NCBI GenBank assembly: GCA_002717285.1
Contig: PBDF01000007.1
Span: 298,344 to 352,663 of the forward strand
Direction: 5' to 3'
Length of the DNA stretch: 54,320 nucleotides
From: Magnetovibrio sp.
GTDB lineage: Bacteria; Pseudomonadota; Alphaproteobacteria; Rhodospirillales_A; JABHCV01
The notes under the pieces are model-generated. The model saw nothing but the letters and a program-made list of their open reading frames with translations. It was not told the DNA's origin and made no database searches. The position numbers and the translations under genes are program-made. Shown here in pieces: positions 1 to 9,925 of this stretch (positions are counted from its first letter, which is position 1; each line of letters starts with the position of its first letter).

Positions 1-1
1 C

Positions 2-790
2 ATGGACAAACATCACCATGAGGTTGCCCCATCCCAACACGAACTGGGCTTGACCTTTGAACAACTAATTAAAACTGCTGATAACGTACAGATTTATAAA
101 TATTGCACTCAAATGGTAGCACACACCTATGGCAAATCAGCTACTTTCATGCCAAAACCAGTAGCTGGAGACAACGGTTCTGGAATGCACACTCATCAAT
201 CCATTTGGAAAGATGGAAAGCCTACTTTTGCTGGATCTGGGTATGCTGATCTCTCGGATACTGCAATACATTATATTGGTGGAATTATTAAGCATGCAAA
301 GTCATTAAATGCATTCACAAACCCATCTACTAATAGTTACAAGCGTCTGATACCAGGCTTTGAAGCTCCTGTGTTGTTAGCATATTCAGCCCGCAACCGT
401 TCGGCAAGTTGCCGTATACCATTTGCGACTAACCCCAAAGGCAAGCGCGTTGAAGTTCGCTTCCCTGATGCAGTCGCCAATCCCTACCTTGCTTTTTCAG
501 CAATGCTAATGGCTGGGCTAGATGGCATTACTAATAAAATTAATCCAGGTGACGCAATGGATAAAAATCTTTACGACTTACCACCAGAGGAACTATCTGA
601 AGTTCCAACGGTCAGTGGTTCCTTGCGCGAGGCGTTGGAGTCACTAGACGCCGATCGTGATTATCTAAAAAAAGGTGACGTTTTTACTGACGACATGATA
701 GATGCTTACATGGATTTAAAATGGGAAGAAGTGTATAATTTTGAACATACACCTCATCCAGTCGAATTTAAGATGTATTATTCTAGCTAA
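2..790 (+). CDS. glnA: Glutamine synthetase type I, C-terminal part (5' truncated by window edge)
   Basis: The enzyme makes glutamine from glutamate, ammonia and ATP in the cytoplasm and works as a dodecamer. The visible 262 residues cover the C-terminal catalytic half of a protein that is normally about 470 aa; the reading frame is open to the window edge, so the first ATG is internal. Visible motifs are the ATP-binding NGSGMHTH (residues 58-65), [15 protein letters not shown], and [12 protein letters not shown], whose Tyr191 matches the adenylylation tyrosine of type I-beta enzymes. Control by GlnE/GlnB-type adenylylation is therefore likely. The gene ends in TAA and a strong terminator follows 15 bases later, so it is the last gene of its transcript. 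Identification is secure. Confidence 0.97.
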   Translation: MDKHHHEVAPSQHELGLTFEQLIKTADNVQIYKYCTQMVAHTYGKSATFMPKPVAGDNGSGMHTHQSIWKDGKPTFAGSGYADLSDTAIHYIGGIIKHAKSLNAFTNPSTNSYKRLIPGFEAPVLLAYSARNRSASCRIPFATNPKGKRVEVRFPDAVANPYLAFSAMLMAGLDGITNKINPGDAMDKNLYDLPPEELSEVPTVSGSLREALESLDADRDYLKKGDVFTDDMIDAYMDLKWEEVYNFEHTPHPVEFKMYYSS

Positions 791-805
791 ACTCATATAC
801 AAACA

Positions 806-838
806 AAAAGGGCCACATCGAAAAAGTGGCCCTTTTTT
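806..838 (+). terminator. Rho-independent terminator of glnA
   Basis: A perfect 7-bp GC-rich stem, GGGCCAC (810-816) with GTGGCCC (826-832), is extended by an A run on the left and six T on the right. The loop is 9 bases. This is a textbook intrinsic terminator placed directly after the glnA stop; the A run also gives some activity in the other direction. Confidence 0.93.
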
Positions 839-997
839 ATTGATTGAAATAATTATTCAGATTGGAGATCATTTAAATAGTGGTAATTTAATGTCAAGAA
901 AAAGAAACCTTATGTCTTAATGAAAAAATTAAATGTTGCTATTTTGTTCCATTTACTTTAAAGACCTATAACTTCATGTAATGGAGGAATGAAGAAT

Positions 998-1114
998 ATG
1001 GATATGAAACATTTAAACAAAAAATCGTCCAACTATAATACTGATTTAGGAAAAGAATTTGCCGCTTTAAGTTGCTTATGCGTAGCTGGTTATTTATGGC
1101 TGGTACTAATCTAA
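998..1114 (+). CDS. Possible small membrane peptide, 38 aa
   Basis: Short frame ATG...TAA giving a 38-residue peptide with a polar, Lys/Asn-rich N-terminal half and a hydrophobic C-terminal end (AALSCLCVAGYLWLVLI) that could span or dip into the membrane. A GGAGG motif at 983-987 lies 10 bases before the ATG at 998; an in-frame ATG at 989 is too close to that motif. It sits alone in the gene-poor stretch between glnA and mcl. I do not recognise a family. The good ribosome binding site and the hydrophobic tail favour a real small gene, but an ORF this short can occur by chance in AT-rich DNA. Confidence 0.35.
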   Translation: MDMKHLNKKSSNYNTDLGKEFAALSCLCVAGYLWLVLI

Positions 1115-1726
1115 GCCAAGGGCAAGGCGCCATTTAATTGACATACATATAGTTTTTTCTGTGATCAATTATGAACTGCAAACTGTTTGCGTAACCCTTT
1201 TCAATACCGTATGCATATTGTTATGCCATAGTAACTAATTATGCCTATTAACCCTGTAGATTTATTGTTGTCATATTTTTACAAGCCGCTATATTTAATA
1301 AAAATTAAATGCTTTTACTTTCAGTATATATTGCTGAACTTGAGCACAAAATTTCAATTTGTGTACTAAACTCATTGTATATTTATATCCTTACATGGTA
1401 TGCGTGCTAGGTTGAAATATGGCACTTCAAGTATATAATTTATTGGATAAAAGGCTTATCCATTAAGCCTTGTAATAACAGTAGATCTCACAATCGGGCA
1501 CTTCGTGACTTTTGAAAAAAAACGAGGAGTGATCATAAAAGTTAAATGTTATGGTTTTATGGCTCCTATTCTGTAGAGTACCAACTCAATGTTAGCAATG
1601 CGATGAATGCTTTGCCTGCTACAACTCTCAAATTCTAAGACTGTGATAGTAGTATTTATTCCAAACATTACCCTCTAAATATTATCGATGTTGTAATTAA
1701 TTTAACATATGTGAAAAGGATATTCG
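1115..1726. other. Gene-free stretch upstream of mcl
   Basis: About 600 bases with stops in all frames and no protein-like translation that I can support. It holds a perfect hairpin at 1451-1471 (listed separately) and presumably the promoter and control region of the mcl-mtkAB operon. No riboswitch or known RNA family was recognised. Confidence 0.5.
1451..1471. repeat. Perfect 8-bp inverted repeat (hairpin) upstream of mcl
   Basis: AAGGCTTA (1451-1458), loop TCCAT, TAAGCCTT (1464-1471). The stem is perfect but no T run follows, so a classic terminator is unlikely. It lies 255 bases before the mcl start, and could be a regulatory hairpin or protein-binding palindrome. Confidence 0.5.
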
Positions 1727-2680
1727 ATGAGCCATATAATTCATGAACCTGTTAAACAAAGACTACAACGCAGTGAACTAGCAGTGCCCGGATCTAGCCC
1801 GAAAATGTTTGAAAAGGCCCTGAACAGCTCAGCAGATTATATTTTTTTGGATCTAGAAGACGCAGTAGCACCAGATGACAAGGTGCAAGCACGAAAAAAT
1901 GTCATAGATGCACTCAATGAGTTAGATTGGCGAGGTAAGGGAAAGTCAATTTCTGTTCGTATCAACAGTATTGATACACATTATATGTATCGTGATGTCA
2001 TTGAGGTAGTTGAACAAGCAGGTGAAAATCTTGATACTATTTTACTTCCTAAAGCAGGAACGGCATCTGATGTCTACATGCTATCAGCTATGTTGAATCA
2101 AATCGAAACTTCTTTAGGTTTTAGAACAAGAATTGGCATTGAAGTTTTAATTGAGACAACTCTTGGCATGGCTAATGTCTTGGATATTGCGAAAAAAGGT
2201 CGTTATGAGCGTCTTGAGGCGATGCACTTTGGGGTCGCTGATTATGCAGCAAGTTGTCGCGCACGCACGACTGTTATTGGTGGTTTAAATCCAAACTATC
2301 CTGGTGACCAATGGCATGCAGGTCTATCTCAGATGTTGGTCGCTTGTCGTGCTTATGGGCTCAGAGCAATTGATGGCCCCTTTGGTGACTTTAACGATCC
2401 AGCGTCTTACAAAGACGCTGCACGTCGTGGAGCAGCCCTTGGCTTTGAAGGAAAATGGGCAATCCATCCATCACAAATAGAGTTAGCAAATGAGATTTAC
2501 ACCCCCCCAGAAACAGAAGTGTTACACGCAAAACAAATTCTTACCGCTTTAGAAGAGGCTGCTAGTGCAAATCGTGGTGCTGCTCAATTAAATGGTCGCA
2601 TGATTGATGCAGCCTCTGCAAAAATGGCAGAAAACATTGTCAACTTAAATAAAGCAATCCAAGCAAAGTCAAAAGGTTGA
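1727..2680 (+). CDS. mcl: Malyl-CoA lyase (HpcH/HpaI/CitE family)
   Basis: Cleaves L-malyl-CoA to glyoxylate and acetyl-CoA (reversible), a step of the serine cycle for C1 assimilation; relatives also handle beta-methylmalyl-CoA or citramalyl-CoA. The 317-aa length fits the family. Visible are the N-terminal substrate motif [17 protein letters not shown], the acidic metal region [10 protein letters not shown], the strand [21 protein letters not shown] with the catalytic Glu, and the C-terminal [14 protein letters not shown] typical of CitE-like lyases. The start ATG has AAAAGG about 7 bases upstream. The stop TGA is followed 2 bases later by mtkA, so the three genes 1727-4757 form one operon. 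The mtkAB neighbours make the malyl-CoA lyase assignment much stronger than a generic citrate-lyase beta label. Confidence 0.93.
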   Translation: MSHIIHEPVKQRLQRSELAVPGSSPKMFEKALNSSADYIFLDLEDAVAPDDKVQARKNVIDALNELDWRGKGKSISVRINSIDTHYMYRDVIEVVEQAGENLDTILLPKAGTASDVYMLSAMLNQIETSLGFRTRIGIEVLIETTLGMANVLDIAKKGRYERLEAMHFGVADYAASCRARTTVIGGLNPNYPGDQWHAGLSQMLVACRAYGLRAIDGPFGDFNDPASYKDAARRGAALGFEGKWAIHPSQIELANEIYTPPETEVLHAKQILTALEEAASANRGAAQLNGRMIDAASAKMAENIVNLNKAIQAKSKG

Positions 2681-2682
2681 AT

Positions 2683-3870
2683 ATGAATATTCATGAATAT
2701 CAAGCAAAAAAGCTATTGGCACAATATGGTGTACCCGTCCCAAAGGGCGCTGTTGCGCATTCTAAAACAGCAGCAATTTACCAAGCCAACGAAATAGGAG
2801 GAGACAAATGGATCGTAAAGGTTCAAATTCATTCAGGTGCACGAGGTAAAGCAGGTGGTGTAAAACTCTGCAAAAGTCAACGAGAGATTTCTGAATTTTG
2901 TGATAAGTTTCTGGGAAAAAAACTAGTTACACTTCAGACTGGTCCTACTGGAAAGTTGGTTTCTAGTATCTACGTGGAAGAGGCTAGCGATATTTCAAAA
3001 GAACTTTATGTGAGTATTGTTCTAGATAGAACTGTTCAGAAAGTTACTTTAATTGCTTCGACAGAGGGAGGCATGGACATTGAGAGAGTGGCGCAAGAAA
3101 CACCTGACAAAATTTCAAAAATAACAATTGATCCAGCTGTAGGAATGCAACCATTTCAAGCTCGACAACTGGTTTTCACATTAGGGTTACCAAATAATGC
3201 AATTGCTGCAGCAAGTCGAGCTGTCATGAAGTGCTACCGCGCTTTTCGTGATACCGATGCTAATCTTTTAGAAATCAACCCGTTAATTTTAACTACTGAA
3301 AATAAAATTTTAGCCATTGATGCCAAGATGTCGTTTGACTCAAATGCTCTTTATCGTCGACCTGAAATTCTTGAATTTAGGGATAAAACTCAAGAAGACC
3401 CTCGAGAAACAAATGCTGCGGAGCACGATCTAAACTATGTTGGCCTTGATGGTAAGATTGGTTGTCTAATAAATGGTGCAGGGCTTGCTATGGCAACTAT
3501 GGATATGATCCAACATGCTGGTGGTGAGCCTGCCAACTTTCTAGATATTGGTGGTGGTGCATCCGCTGAGAGAGTTGCTACATCAATTGAATTAGTGTTA
3601 TCCGATCAAAATGTCGAGGCTATTTTAATCAATATTTTTGCTGGCATTAATCGCTGTGACTGGGTTGCCCAAGGTATCGTTGACTTTTTAAGTAAAAACA
3701 AAATTGATATTCCTTTGGTGGTACGCTTGTCAGGCACCAATGTTGATAAAGGGCAAAAAATTTTAAAAGATAGTGGCAAACAAGTTTCTACAGCTGACAC
3801 GTTGGCTGATGCAGCAAACAAAGTTGTTGCTGCTTGGAAAAGTCAACAGAAAATTAAGGGTGCTCCATGA
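2683..3870 (+). CDS. mtkA: Malate-CoA ligase (malate thiokinase) beta subunit
   Basis: Beta subunit of the ATP-dependent ligase that makes malyl-CoA from malate, feeding the malyl-CoA lyase encoded just upstream. The 395-aa protein has the SucC architecture: N-terminal ATP-grasp ([20 protein letters not shown]), a Mg-binding ENPL-type motif (LEINPLILT), and the C-terminal CoA-ligase flavodoxin-like domain with FLDIGGGAS. Two local sequences, GGGAS rather than GGGAT and [15 protein letters not shown], are as in malate thiokinase rather than succinyl-CoA synthetase. I chose ATG 2683 (MNIHEYQ, the family N-terminus); a TTG at 2677 is in frame but would overlap the AAAGG ribosome binding site. 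It overlaps mtkB by 4 bases (ATGA). A SucC role cannot be fully excluded from sequence alone. Confidence 0.9.
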   Translation: MNIHEYQAKKLLAQYGVPVPKGAVAHSKTAAIYQANEIGGDKWIVKVQIHSGARGKAGGVKLCKSQREISEFCDKFLGKKLVTLQTGPTGKLVSSIYVEEASDISKELYVSIVLDRTVQKVTLIASTEGGMDIERVAQETPDKISKITIDPAVGMQPFQARQLVFTLGLPNNAIAAASRAVMKCYRAFRDTDANLLEINPLILTTENKILAIDAKMSFDSNALYRRPEILEFRDKTQEDPRETNAAEHDLNYVGLDGKIGCLINGAGLAMATMDMIQHAGGEPANFLDIGGGASAERVATSIELVLSDQNVEAILINIFAGINRCDWVAQGIVDFLSKNKIDIPLVVRLSGTNVDKGQKILKDSGKQVSTADTLADAANKVVAAWKSQQKIKGAP

Positions 3871-4757
3871 GTATATTTATTAATGAGAAAACGCCAATCC
3901 TTGTTCAGGGTTTTACTGGTCGTTTGGGCTCTTTCCATGCAAAAGAAATGATTGACTATGGAACTAATGTCGTTGCAGGTGTGACACCAGGAAAAGGAGG
4001 AACTACGCATCTTGGAAAGCCAGTTTTCAATACGGTCAAAGAAGCAGTTGAAATTACTGGTGCTGAGGCCAGCATCATCTTTGTCCCTCCTGCATACGCT
4101 GCGGACAGCATTATGGAAGCAGCAGAGTCTAACATCAAATATTGTGTGAGCATTACTGACGGCATACCAACGCATGATATGATTCGGGTAAAGCGTTACC
4201 TTTTTGCACGAGCTAAACCAGAAGACCGAATGATTTTAACAGGTCCCAACTGTGCAGGCACTATCAGCCCGGGCAAGGCTTTATTAGGTATTATGCCGGG
4301 CCACATTTTCATGCAAGGTAACGTCGGCCTTATTGGGCGCTCTGGTACTTTAGGTTATGAAGCCGCCTCTCAAATGAAGGAGCTAGGTATCGGTATTAGT
4401 ACCAGTGTAGGCATTGGTGGTGACCCAATAAACGGCAGCTCATTTGTCGAAATTTTAAAGTATTTTGAAGATGATGATGAAACAGATGCAGTGCTAATCA
4501 TTGGTGAAATTGGAGGACCTCAAGAAGCAGCAGCAGCTGAATACTTCAAACACCACATGAAGAAGCCCATGGCGGCTTATATTGCTGGTTTGACTGCTCC
4601 ACCGGGGAGGCTCATGGGCCATGCTGGAGCTATAGTAAATGCTAGAGGCGAGAGTGCTGCAGAAAAAGTAAAAATACTTAAAGAATCTGGAGTAATGGTT
4701 GCACCAACACCCTCGGAAATGGGGTTAACAATGGCAAAATTACTAAAAACAATCTAG
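3867..4757 (+). CDS. mtkB: Malate-CoA ligase (malate thiokinase) alpha subunit
   Basis: Alpha subunit, partner of the preceding gene; it binds CoA and carries the phosphohistidine intermediate. The 296-aa protein begins with the CoA-binding Rossmann domain ([15 protein letters not shown]) and contains the [11 protein letters not shown] motif, [10 protein letters not shown], and [16 protein letters not shown], in which the His is the phosphorylated residue. Start overlaps the mtkA stop by four bases, indicating translational coupling. The stop is TAG. No ppc, glyA, hprA or other serine-cycle genes follow: next is a 330-base gap and parE. Confidence 0.9.
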   Translation: MSIFINEKTPILVQGFTGRLGSFHAKEMIDYGTNVVAGVTPGKGGTTHLGKPVFNTVKEAVEITGAEASIIFVPPAYAADSIMEAAESNIKYCVSITDGIPTHDMIRVKRYLFARAKPEDRMILTGPNCAGTISPGKALLGIMPGHIFMQGNVGLIGRSGTLGYEAASQMKELGIGISTSVGIGGDPINGSSFVEILKYFEDDDETDAVLIIGEIGGPQEAAAAEYFKHHMKKPMAAYIAGLTAPPGRLMGHAGAIVNARGESAAEKVKILKESGVMVAPTPSEMGLTMAKLLKTI

Positions 4758-5087
4758 TACAAAATTATAGTTTTATAGACGTGCCAGAAAATTGGACATC
4801 ATAATTAGCGCAGAAACCAAAAAGTACTTTTGATAAGACTGAAAAATTTCAATTAAAAATTTTTCTACACTTTGAGTATTAGTGTTTATTAAGTGTAAAT
4901 AAAATTGGATTAAGTGCGGAGGGTTAGCAATCCTGATTTACAAAATAACAAGCAGAGGTCTTGCCCTTAGTGTTTACCTGATATACACAATATCTTGATG
5001 AAGTGCATAGATTACATACATTATAAGACATTCTTGCGGTTATTGGTTTAAGTTTACTCGTACAAAATAAAGGTGCTAAAAACAACC
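4758..5087. other. Intergenic gap mtkB-parE
   Basis: AT-rich, no supported gene or strong hairpin. It must contain the parE promoter, but I cannot pick a convincing -35/-10 pair. Confidence 0.4.
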
Positions 5088-7124
5088 ATGGCGGATCTAT
5101 TTAAAGCAAACAAGATCAAGTTAGTAAAACCAGAAAACAAAAAAAAGAAAGACAAAACCGACAAGGCTAAAAACAGCTACTCAGCTAAAGATATAAAAGT
5201 CCTAGAAGGACTGGAACCAGTACGTTTACGCCCAGGCATGTATATTGGCGGAACTGACGAACACGCATTGCATCATTTAGTTGCTGAAATTCTTGATAAT
5301 TCCATGGATGAAGCTGTTGCAGGGCATGCTACTCACATTTCTATTAATCTTTCTGAAGATTTCACAGTGACCATAAGTGACAATGGTCGTGGTATTCCAA
5401 CAGATCCTCATCCAAAATTCAAAGATAAGACTGCACTTGAGGTAATTATGACCACATTACATTCAGGTGGTAAGTTTTCAAAAGGTGCTTACGAAACCTC
5501 AGGGGGTTTGCATGGCGTTGGTTTGTCAGTTGTAAATGCTTTGTCAGATCGTCTTGACGTTGAGGTTACTCGCAACAAAACAGTTTGGAAACAGTCATAT
5601 GCGTGTGGCATACCCAAATCAAAGCCTTTAAATACAGGCAAGTCCTCTAATAAGCGTGGAACATCTATCTCGTTTCATGCGGATCCTCAAATCTTTGGCA
5701 AAGAAGCGCATTTTCAACCTAAAATCATATATCGAATAGCACAATCAAAAGCCTATTTATTTCGTGGCGTTGAAATTCGCTGGTCATGTGCAGAAAAGCT
5801 AATTAAAGGCGAGGATTCAACACCTGCTATAGCAACCTTACACTTTCCTAATGGTCTCGCTGATTACTTGGCCAGTACTCTAGAAAATCGCAAAACGCTG
5901 ACACACAAGTACTTTACAGGGCAAGCTAAACTTAATGGTAGCGGCGGCAAGGCAGAGTGGGCAATTGCCTGGCCTATTGATGAATTTGAATACTTTAAAT
6001 CATACTGCAACACCATACCAACTCCACTTGGTGGAACCCACGAAAGCGGTTTACGCGGAGCCATAGTCAAAGGCTTAAAAGCGCATGGTGAACTTGTCTC
6101 CAATCGTAATGCCTCAAAATTAACAGCCGATGATGCGCTGGGTGGGGCATGTGTCATGCTCTCTGTGTTCATTAATGACCCACAATTTCAAGGCCAAACT
6201 AAGGAAAAGCTATCCACATTAATTGCGCAGAAACTGGTGGAAAGTGCCATCCGAGATCATTTTGACCATTGGCTTAGCGGCGATCCAGAAAATGCTAAGC
6301 TACTGTTAGAGAGGGTTGTTGAGCGTGCGGAGGAACGTTTGCGCAAGAGAACAGCCAAGGAAACAAAAAGGGCGACTGCCACGCGCAAATTACGGCTTCC
6401 CGGCAAACTGACAGATTGCACTTCCAAATCAGCTGAGGGTACCGAGTTGTTTCTGGTTGAAGGTGATTCAGCAGGAGGCTCTGCAAAACAAGGTCGTGAT
6501 CGCAAAACTCAGGCAATTCTTCCATTACGCGGAAAAACCCTTAACGTGGCAAGTGCTACCGATGAAAAGATCAACGCCAATCAAGAATTGTGTGATATAA
6601 TTGAAGCCTTGGGTTGTGGTACTCGAAAAGAATATCAGGAGACAGCGCTTCGCTATGAAAAGATCATTATCATGACTGATGCCGATGTAGATGGTGCTCA
6701 TATTGCTACACTTTTGATGACATTCTTTTTCAAGGAAATACCCCAACTTATCGAGGATGGGCATCTCTTCCTTGCCGTACCCCCTCTATACAGAATAGTC
6801 CAAGGATCAAGAAGTGAATATGCTCAGGATGATCAACATAAGGATGAACTTATGGAAAAAGTCTTTAAGGGAAGAGGTTCAATCGAAGTGAGTCGATTTA
6901 AAGGTCTTGGTGAAATGCCAGCTAAGCAACTAAAAGAAACCACTATGGACCCAAAGAAGCGAACCCTTCTTCGTGTTACAATTCCAACTAATTATTCAGA
7001 AAACGGCATTATCGAAAGACGAAAGACAAACCGTTTAGTTGAAGATCTAATGGGTAAAAAGCCAGAGAAACGATTCCAGTTTATACAAAACAATGCCAAA
7101 TTTGCCAGGGATCTAGATCTTTAA
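5088..7124 (+). CDS. parE: DNA topoisomerase IV subunit B
   Basis: ATPase subunit of the type IIA topoisomerase that decatenates daughter chromosomes, partner of ParC (not in this window). At 678 aa it is ParE-sized; GyrB of most alphaproteobacteria is about 800 aa. Domains in order: GHKL ATPase (ILDNSMDEA, SDNGRGIP, SGGLHGVGLSVVNALS), transducer domain with the QTKEKLS lysine loop, TOPRIM with EGDSAGGSAKQGRD and DADVDGAHI, and the C-terminal RFKGLGEM. The first in-frame ATG after the weak AAAGG is at 5088; a GTG at 5073 is too close to that site. A Lys-rich N-terminal tail of about 30 residues precedes the ATPase domain. The main alternative is GyrB, disfavoured by length. Confidence 0.9.
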   Translation: MADLFKANKIKLVKPENKKKKDKTDKAKNSYSAKDIKVLEGLEPVRLRPGMYIGGTDEHALHHLVAEILDNSMDEAVAGHATHISINLSEDFTVTISDNGRGIPTDPHPKFKDKTALEVIMTTLHSGGKFSKGAYETSGGLHGVGLSVVNALSDRLDVEVTRNKTVWKQSYACGIPKSKPLNTGKSSNKRGTSISFHADPQIFGKEAHFQPKIIYRIAQSKAYLFRGVEIRWSCAEKLIKGEDSTPAIATLHFPNGLADYLASTLENRKTLTHKYFTGQAKLNGSGGKAEWAIAWPIDEFEYFKSYCNTIPTPLGGTHESGLRGAIVKGLKAHGELVSNRNASKLTADDALGGACVMLSVFINDPQFQGQTKEKLSTLIAQKLVESAIRDHFDHWLSGDPENAKLLLERVVERAEERLRKRTAKETKRATATRKLRLPGKLTDCTSKSAEGTELFLVEGDSAGGSAKQGRDRKTQAILPLRGKTLNVASATDEKINANQELCDIIEALGCGTRKEYQETALRYEKIIIMTDADVDGAHIATLLMTFFFKEIPQLIEDGHLFLAVPPLYRIVQGSRSEYAQDDQHKDELMEKVFKGRGSIEVSRFKGLGEMPAKQLKETTMDPKKRTLLRVTIPTNYSENGIIERRKTNRLVEDLMGKKPEKRFQFIQNNAKFARDLDL

Positions 7125-7192
7125 AGATTGGTTTCTTGTGCTTTTACATACCAAATTTATAGCATTCAGAGGCTATCAAAACTACAAGGTTT

Positions 7193-8137
7193 TTACAAAC
7201 CCATATCTTGTGGGGCGCCAACCATTAAATTCAGATTCTGTACCGCCTGTCCAGAAGCTCCTTTTCCTAAATTGTCGATTAAGCCCATGACGACAACTTG
7301 GTCCAATTCATTATTTCTAAAAACATGTAAATGTAGTTCATTTGTGCCATTCAAAGATTCGGACTCTAACCCAGTCATTTCGTCTGTTTCTGCCAAGGGT
7401 TTAACCTTAACAAGACGCTGACTGGCATAGTGAGATGTAAGTGTCGCATGAATATCTTCTGACCTTGGTCTTCCTGGTAATGACCATAACTGCAAAGGCA
7501 CTTGAACAATCATTCCTTGCCTAAAATCGCCAACACTAGGTACAAACAACGGCGCATGGCTAAGACCACCCCATTTTTGAATTTCCGGAACATGCTTATG
7601 CCTGAGATCAAGGCTGTATACTCGAAAAGTTGGGTTAGCACGTGCTCCAGTGGCAGTTTCGTAGTGTGAAATCATCTGTTTCCCACCACCTGAGTATCCC
7701 GAGATAGCATTAATGGTGATGGCTTGGCTTTGCTGAATTATTCCAGCTTTGATAAGTGGATAAAGTATTGAAACAGAGGTAATAGCATAGCAGCCCGGAT
7801 TAGAAACCCGCGAAGAGCTAGCGATCTTTTCTGCCTGATTAATGTCATACTCAGGCATGCCATAGGTCCAACCCTTCGCAACCCGGTGTGCTGATGATGC
7901 ATCAATCACTTTGACATGCTTATTTTTGATCATGGCAACAGCATCCCGAGAAGCATCGTCCGGCAAGCACAAGATAACCACATCAGCACTGTTAAGCATT
8001 TCAGAACGCCTAGCCAGATCTTTACGTTCAAAATCATCCAGGCGTAAAAAAGATAAATCTGATCGGTTTTTGAGACGCTCCCTTATTTGGAGACCAGTTG
8101 TTCCCACTTCGCCATCTATGAATACTGTTTGGGTCAT
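7193..8137 (-). CDS. argC: N-acetyl-gamma-glutamyl-phosphate reductase, type 2
   Basis: NADPH-dependent third step of arginine synthesis, giving N-acetylglutamate semialdehyde. The 314-aa length and sequence are those of the short type 2 ArgC. Visible: N-terminal Rossmann FIDGEVGTTGLQI, ILCLPDDASRDA, VIDASSAHRV, the catalytic Cys in SNPGCYA, and SGYSGGGK. Start ATG is preceded by AGAGAAAG. The gene is read away from the rplM-rpsI pair on the same strand, but a 1.9-kb stretch with a methyltransferase gene separates them. Stop TAA. Confidence 0.95.
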   Translation of the reverse strand: MTQTVFIDGEVGTTGLQIRERLKNRSDLSFLRLDDFERKDLARRSEMLNSADVVILCLPDDASRDAVAMIKNKHVKVIDASSAHRVAKGWTYGMPEYDINQAEKIASSSRVSNPGCYAITSVSILYPLIKAGIIQQSQAITINAISGYSGGGKQMISHYETATGARANPTFRVYSLDLRHKHVPEIQKWGGLSHAPLFVPSVGDFRQGMIVQVPLQLWSLPGRPRSEDIHATLTSHYASQRLVKVKPLAETDEMTGLESESLNGTNELHLHVFRNNELDQVVVMGLIDNLGKGASGQAVQNLNLMVGAPQDMGL

Positions 8138-8713
8138 GAGCTTTCTCTTTCAATTATTATGTCTGACTAAAACGACGAGAAAGTTGTTATAATACAAATT
8201 AAACTTTCTTATCTTAGAAGACCTAAATGAATATATAAAATGGAACTTGAGCTTACGTACATCATGAGAATCACAATCTACAATTTAAAATGTTACTACC
8301 AAAAAATTATAATGCCACACATTGGCTAGTGCTTATATTGAGCACGACTAATATTGACGCTTTTACGTTCTTGCACTAGGCAAGATCAAATCAATAAAAT
8401 TCTTACTTAATCATTTTTATTAATTGGTTAAGGCGTAGACCAAAAATGCTTCTATTATTATAATTAACTTAAACTTATAAGATGGTTTTTTTGCTACTAT
8501 TTAATATAAACATAGAAGTTAATTCTCTAAATCTATGAGCAAAGCCAAAACTTGTTTTGTTAGTTTGTTCTAAAAATTTGCGTTTGAATTTCTGTTCCAG
8601 CCAAGTGTTTTATAGCACCTCGCATTTCGTATTTATGATAAACAAAAAGACCCATTGTTACATTCTGCTGGTAAGAATAGTGCAAAAATTAATTTTCAGA
8701 TTGCACTAAGAAA
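8138..8713. other. Gene-free stretch between argC and the methyltransferase gene
   Basis: About 575 bases, clearly AT-richer than the flanking genes, with no supported ORF. Contains a short inverted repeat GTGCT...AGCAC near 8330-8346. It probably holds the argC promoter on the minus strand. Together with 8714-9997 it lies between rpsI and argC. Confidence 0.4.
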
Positions 8714-9775
8714 CTATTGAATAATATAGTGAAAATTCATTTTTTCAGGCGTTAAAGTTGGTACGTTGAATTTTTCAGCAGTTTTAGTAAAAAAATCAGG
8801 CAGCTTTTCAGGATGAATCGTAGTGTTTAAATCAGGATCTCCATAACTAACGATGGAAATTGCAGAATTATTCTTTGCCAATTTAGACTCAACTATTTTT
8901 ACATAATTAATGATGACTTCCTCAGGCATCTCAACGAATGAATGTGCGTTATGGAAAAAATCTACCTCTGACTCGATTTTATCAATTTGATGCGGAGCAA
9001 TACAAAAAATTTCAAGATCGTTGTTTTTCGCAAATTTAATGACGTCCCTATTCTGTATTCTCCTATAGTCAATCACTTTTTCCCCATAAAAACTTTTAAG
9101 ATATTGAGTTCCAACGTATAAGTTGGGCACTATATCCAAATAAATAATTTTTTTGATTTTGAAAATTTCAACAAGCAGATGAGTATTTACACCAAATCCA
9201 CCACCTATCTCAAAACAAGCTTTTTTGTCTGCCAAACAAACTTTGTTGTCAATATGATCAAGAGTGTCAAGTAGTTGTAAATAATGATGAGCTATTTTTA
9301 CTGAGTCTTTTTCTAGAAAACTTAGACAGCCACCTCTAGTTGTTTCAAAATTAATATCGTATTTAGATAAAAGGTATTTAACCCTTTGATTATTGTATAA
9401 ATATTGATTCTTGTACAAATTTGCCAAATCAAAATAAGATGCTGTAAGTCTAACTTGTGCATCAAAAAATTTATCAAATGGATATACGTACCTAAATAAA
9501 TTTGTTATTGCGGGCCTGAGGCCAAAGTTATATGAACCACGAATATCAACATAAAAATTGTCGCTAAAAGATGTTCCCGTGACACTTTTCATACCCCTAA
9601 AGTCCTGCAACCCAAATTTTTTAATGTCCTTCAAGGCGCATTTCGTTCTTGTTAACCAATACGGTCCGGGACGGTGAACACCTTTTGCTTTCGAAGCATC
9701 GTTTACCATCAGATTAAGTAACTTATAATCATCAAAGATTTTCGATTTGTCACAATCTTGCATTTTGTTATTCAT
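8714..9775 (-). CDS. Putative SAM-dependent sugar O-methyltransferase
   Basis: A 353-aa protein. The central region has a SAM-binding motif I, FEIGGGFGVNTHLL (about residues 189-202), followed by YLDIVPNLYVGTQYLKSF, a signature I associate with the putative sugar O-methyltransferase family found in surface polysaccharide loci. The C-terminal half has VDFFHNAHSFVEMPEEV, fitting a nucleotide-binding Rossmann fold. The N-terminal third (YWLTRTKCALKDIKKFGLQDFRG) is typical of the same family. It is rich in Lys, Asn, Phe and Ile with many AAA and AAT codons, AT-richer than its neighbours, which suggests acquisition. It stands alone on the minus strand between rpsI and argC. Substrate unknown. ATG start without a clear Shine-Dalgarno; stop TAG. 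Confidence 0.68.
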   Translation of the reverse strand: MNNKMQDCDKSKIFDDYKLLNLMVNDASKAKGVHRPGPYWLTRTKCALKDIKKFGLQDFRGMKSVTGTSFSDNFYVDIRGSYNFGLRPAITNLFRYVYPFDKFFDAQVRLTASYFDLANLYKNQYLYNNQRVKYLLSKYDINFETTRGGCLSFLEKDSVKIAHHYLQLLDTLDHIDNKVCLADKKACFEIGGGFGVNTHLLVEIFKIKKIIYLDIVPNLYVGTQYLKSFYGEKVIDYRRIQNRDVIKFAKNNDLEIFCIAPHQIDKIESEVDFFHNAHSFVEMPEEVIINYVKIVESKLAKNNSAISIVSYGDPDLNTTIHPEKLPDFFTKTAEKFNVPTLTPEKMNFHYIIQ

Positions 9776-9896
9776 AGTTTATTCTTTTACCTTTGGATTA
9801 AAATTTGGCCCAATAAACTGCTTCAACATTTGCTAGTTCATGCAAATCATTGAATTATGAAATTTCTGCAAACGCCATTAAATTGTATAAATCAAG

Positions 9897-9925
9897 AAAA
9901 CACGACTTTTTCAAGTGTGTGTTTT
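9897..9925 (-). terminator. Candidate terminator of the rplM-rpsI operon
   Basis: Read on the minus strand, a stem AAAACAC/GTGTTTT with a further ACTT/AAGT inner pairing is followed by TTTTCTTGATTT. It lies 70 bases after the rpsI stop. The stem is AT-rich and imperfect, so this is only a candidate. Confidence 0.4.

Noticed and set aside
2677..3870. Annotation of 2683-4757 as succinyl-CoA synthetase sucCD
   Set aside because: Direct linkage to malyl-CoA lyase and the GGGAS and [11 protein letters not shown] sequences favour malate-CoA ligase, although biochemical proof is lacking.
5864..6172. Long antisense frames inside parE, gyrA, uvrA and mtkB
   Set aside because: They mirror strongly conserved genes in another frame and show no family features or ribosome sites.
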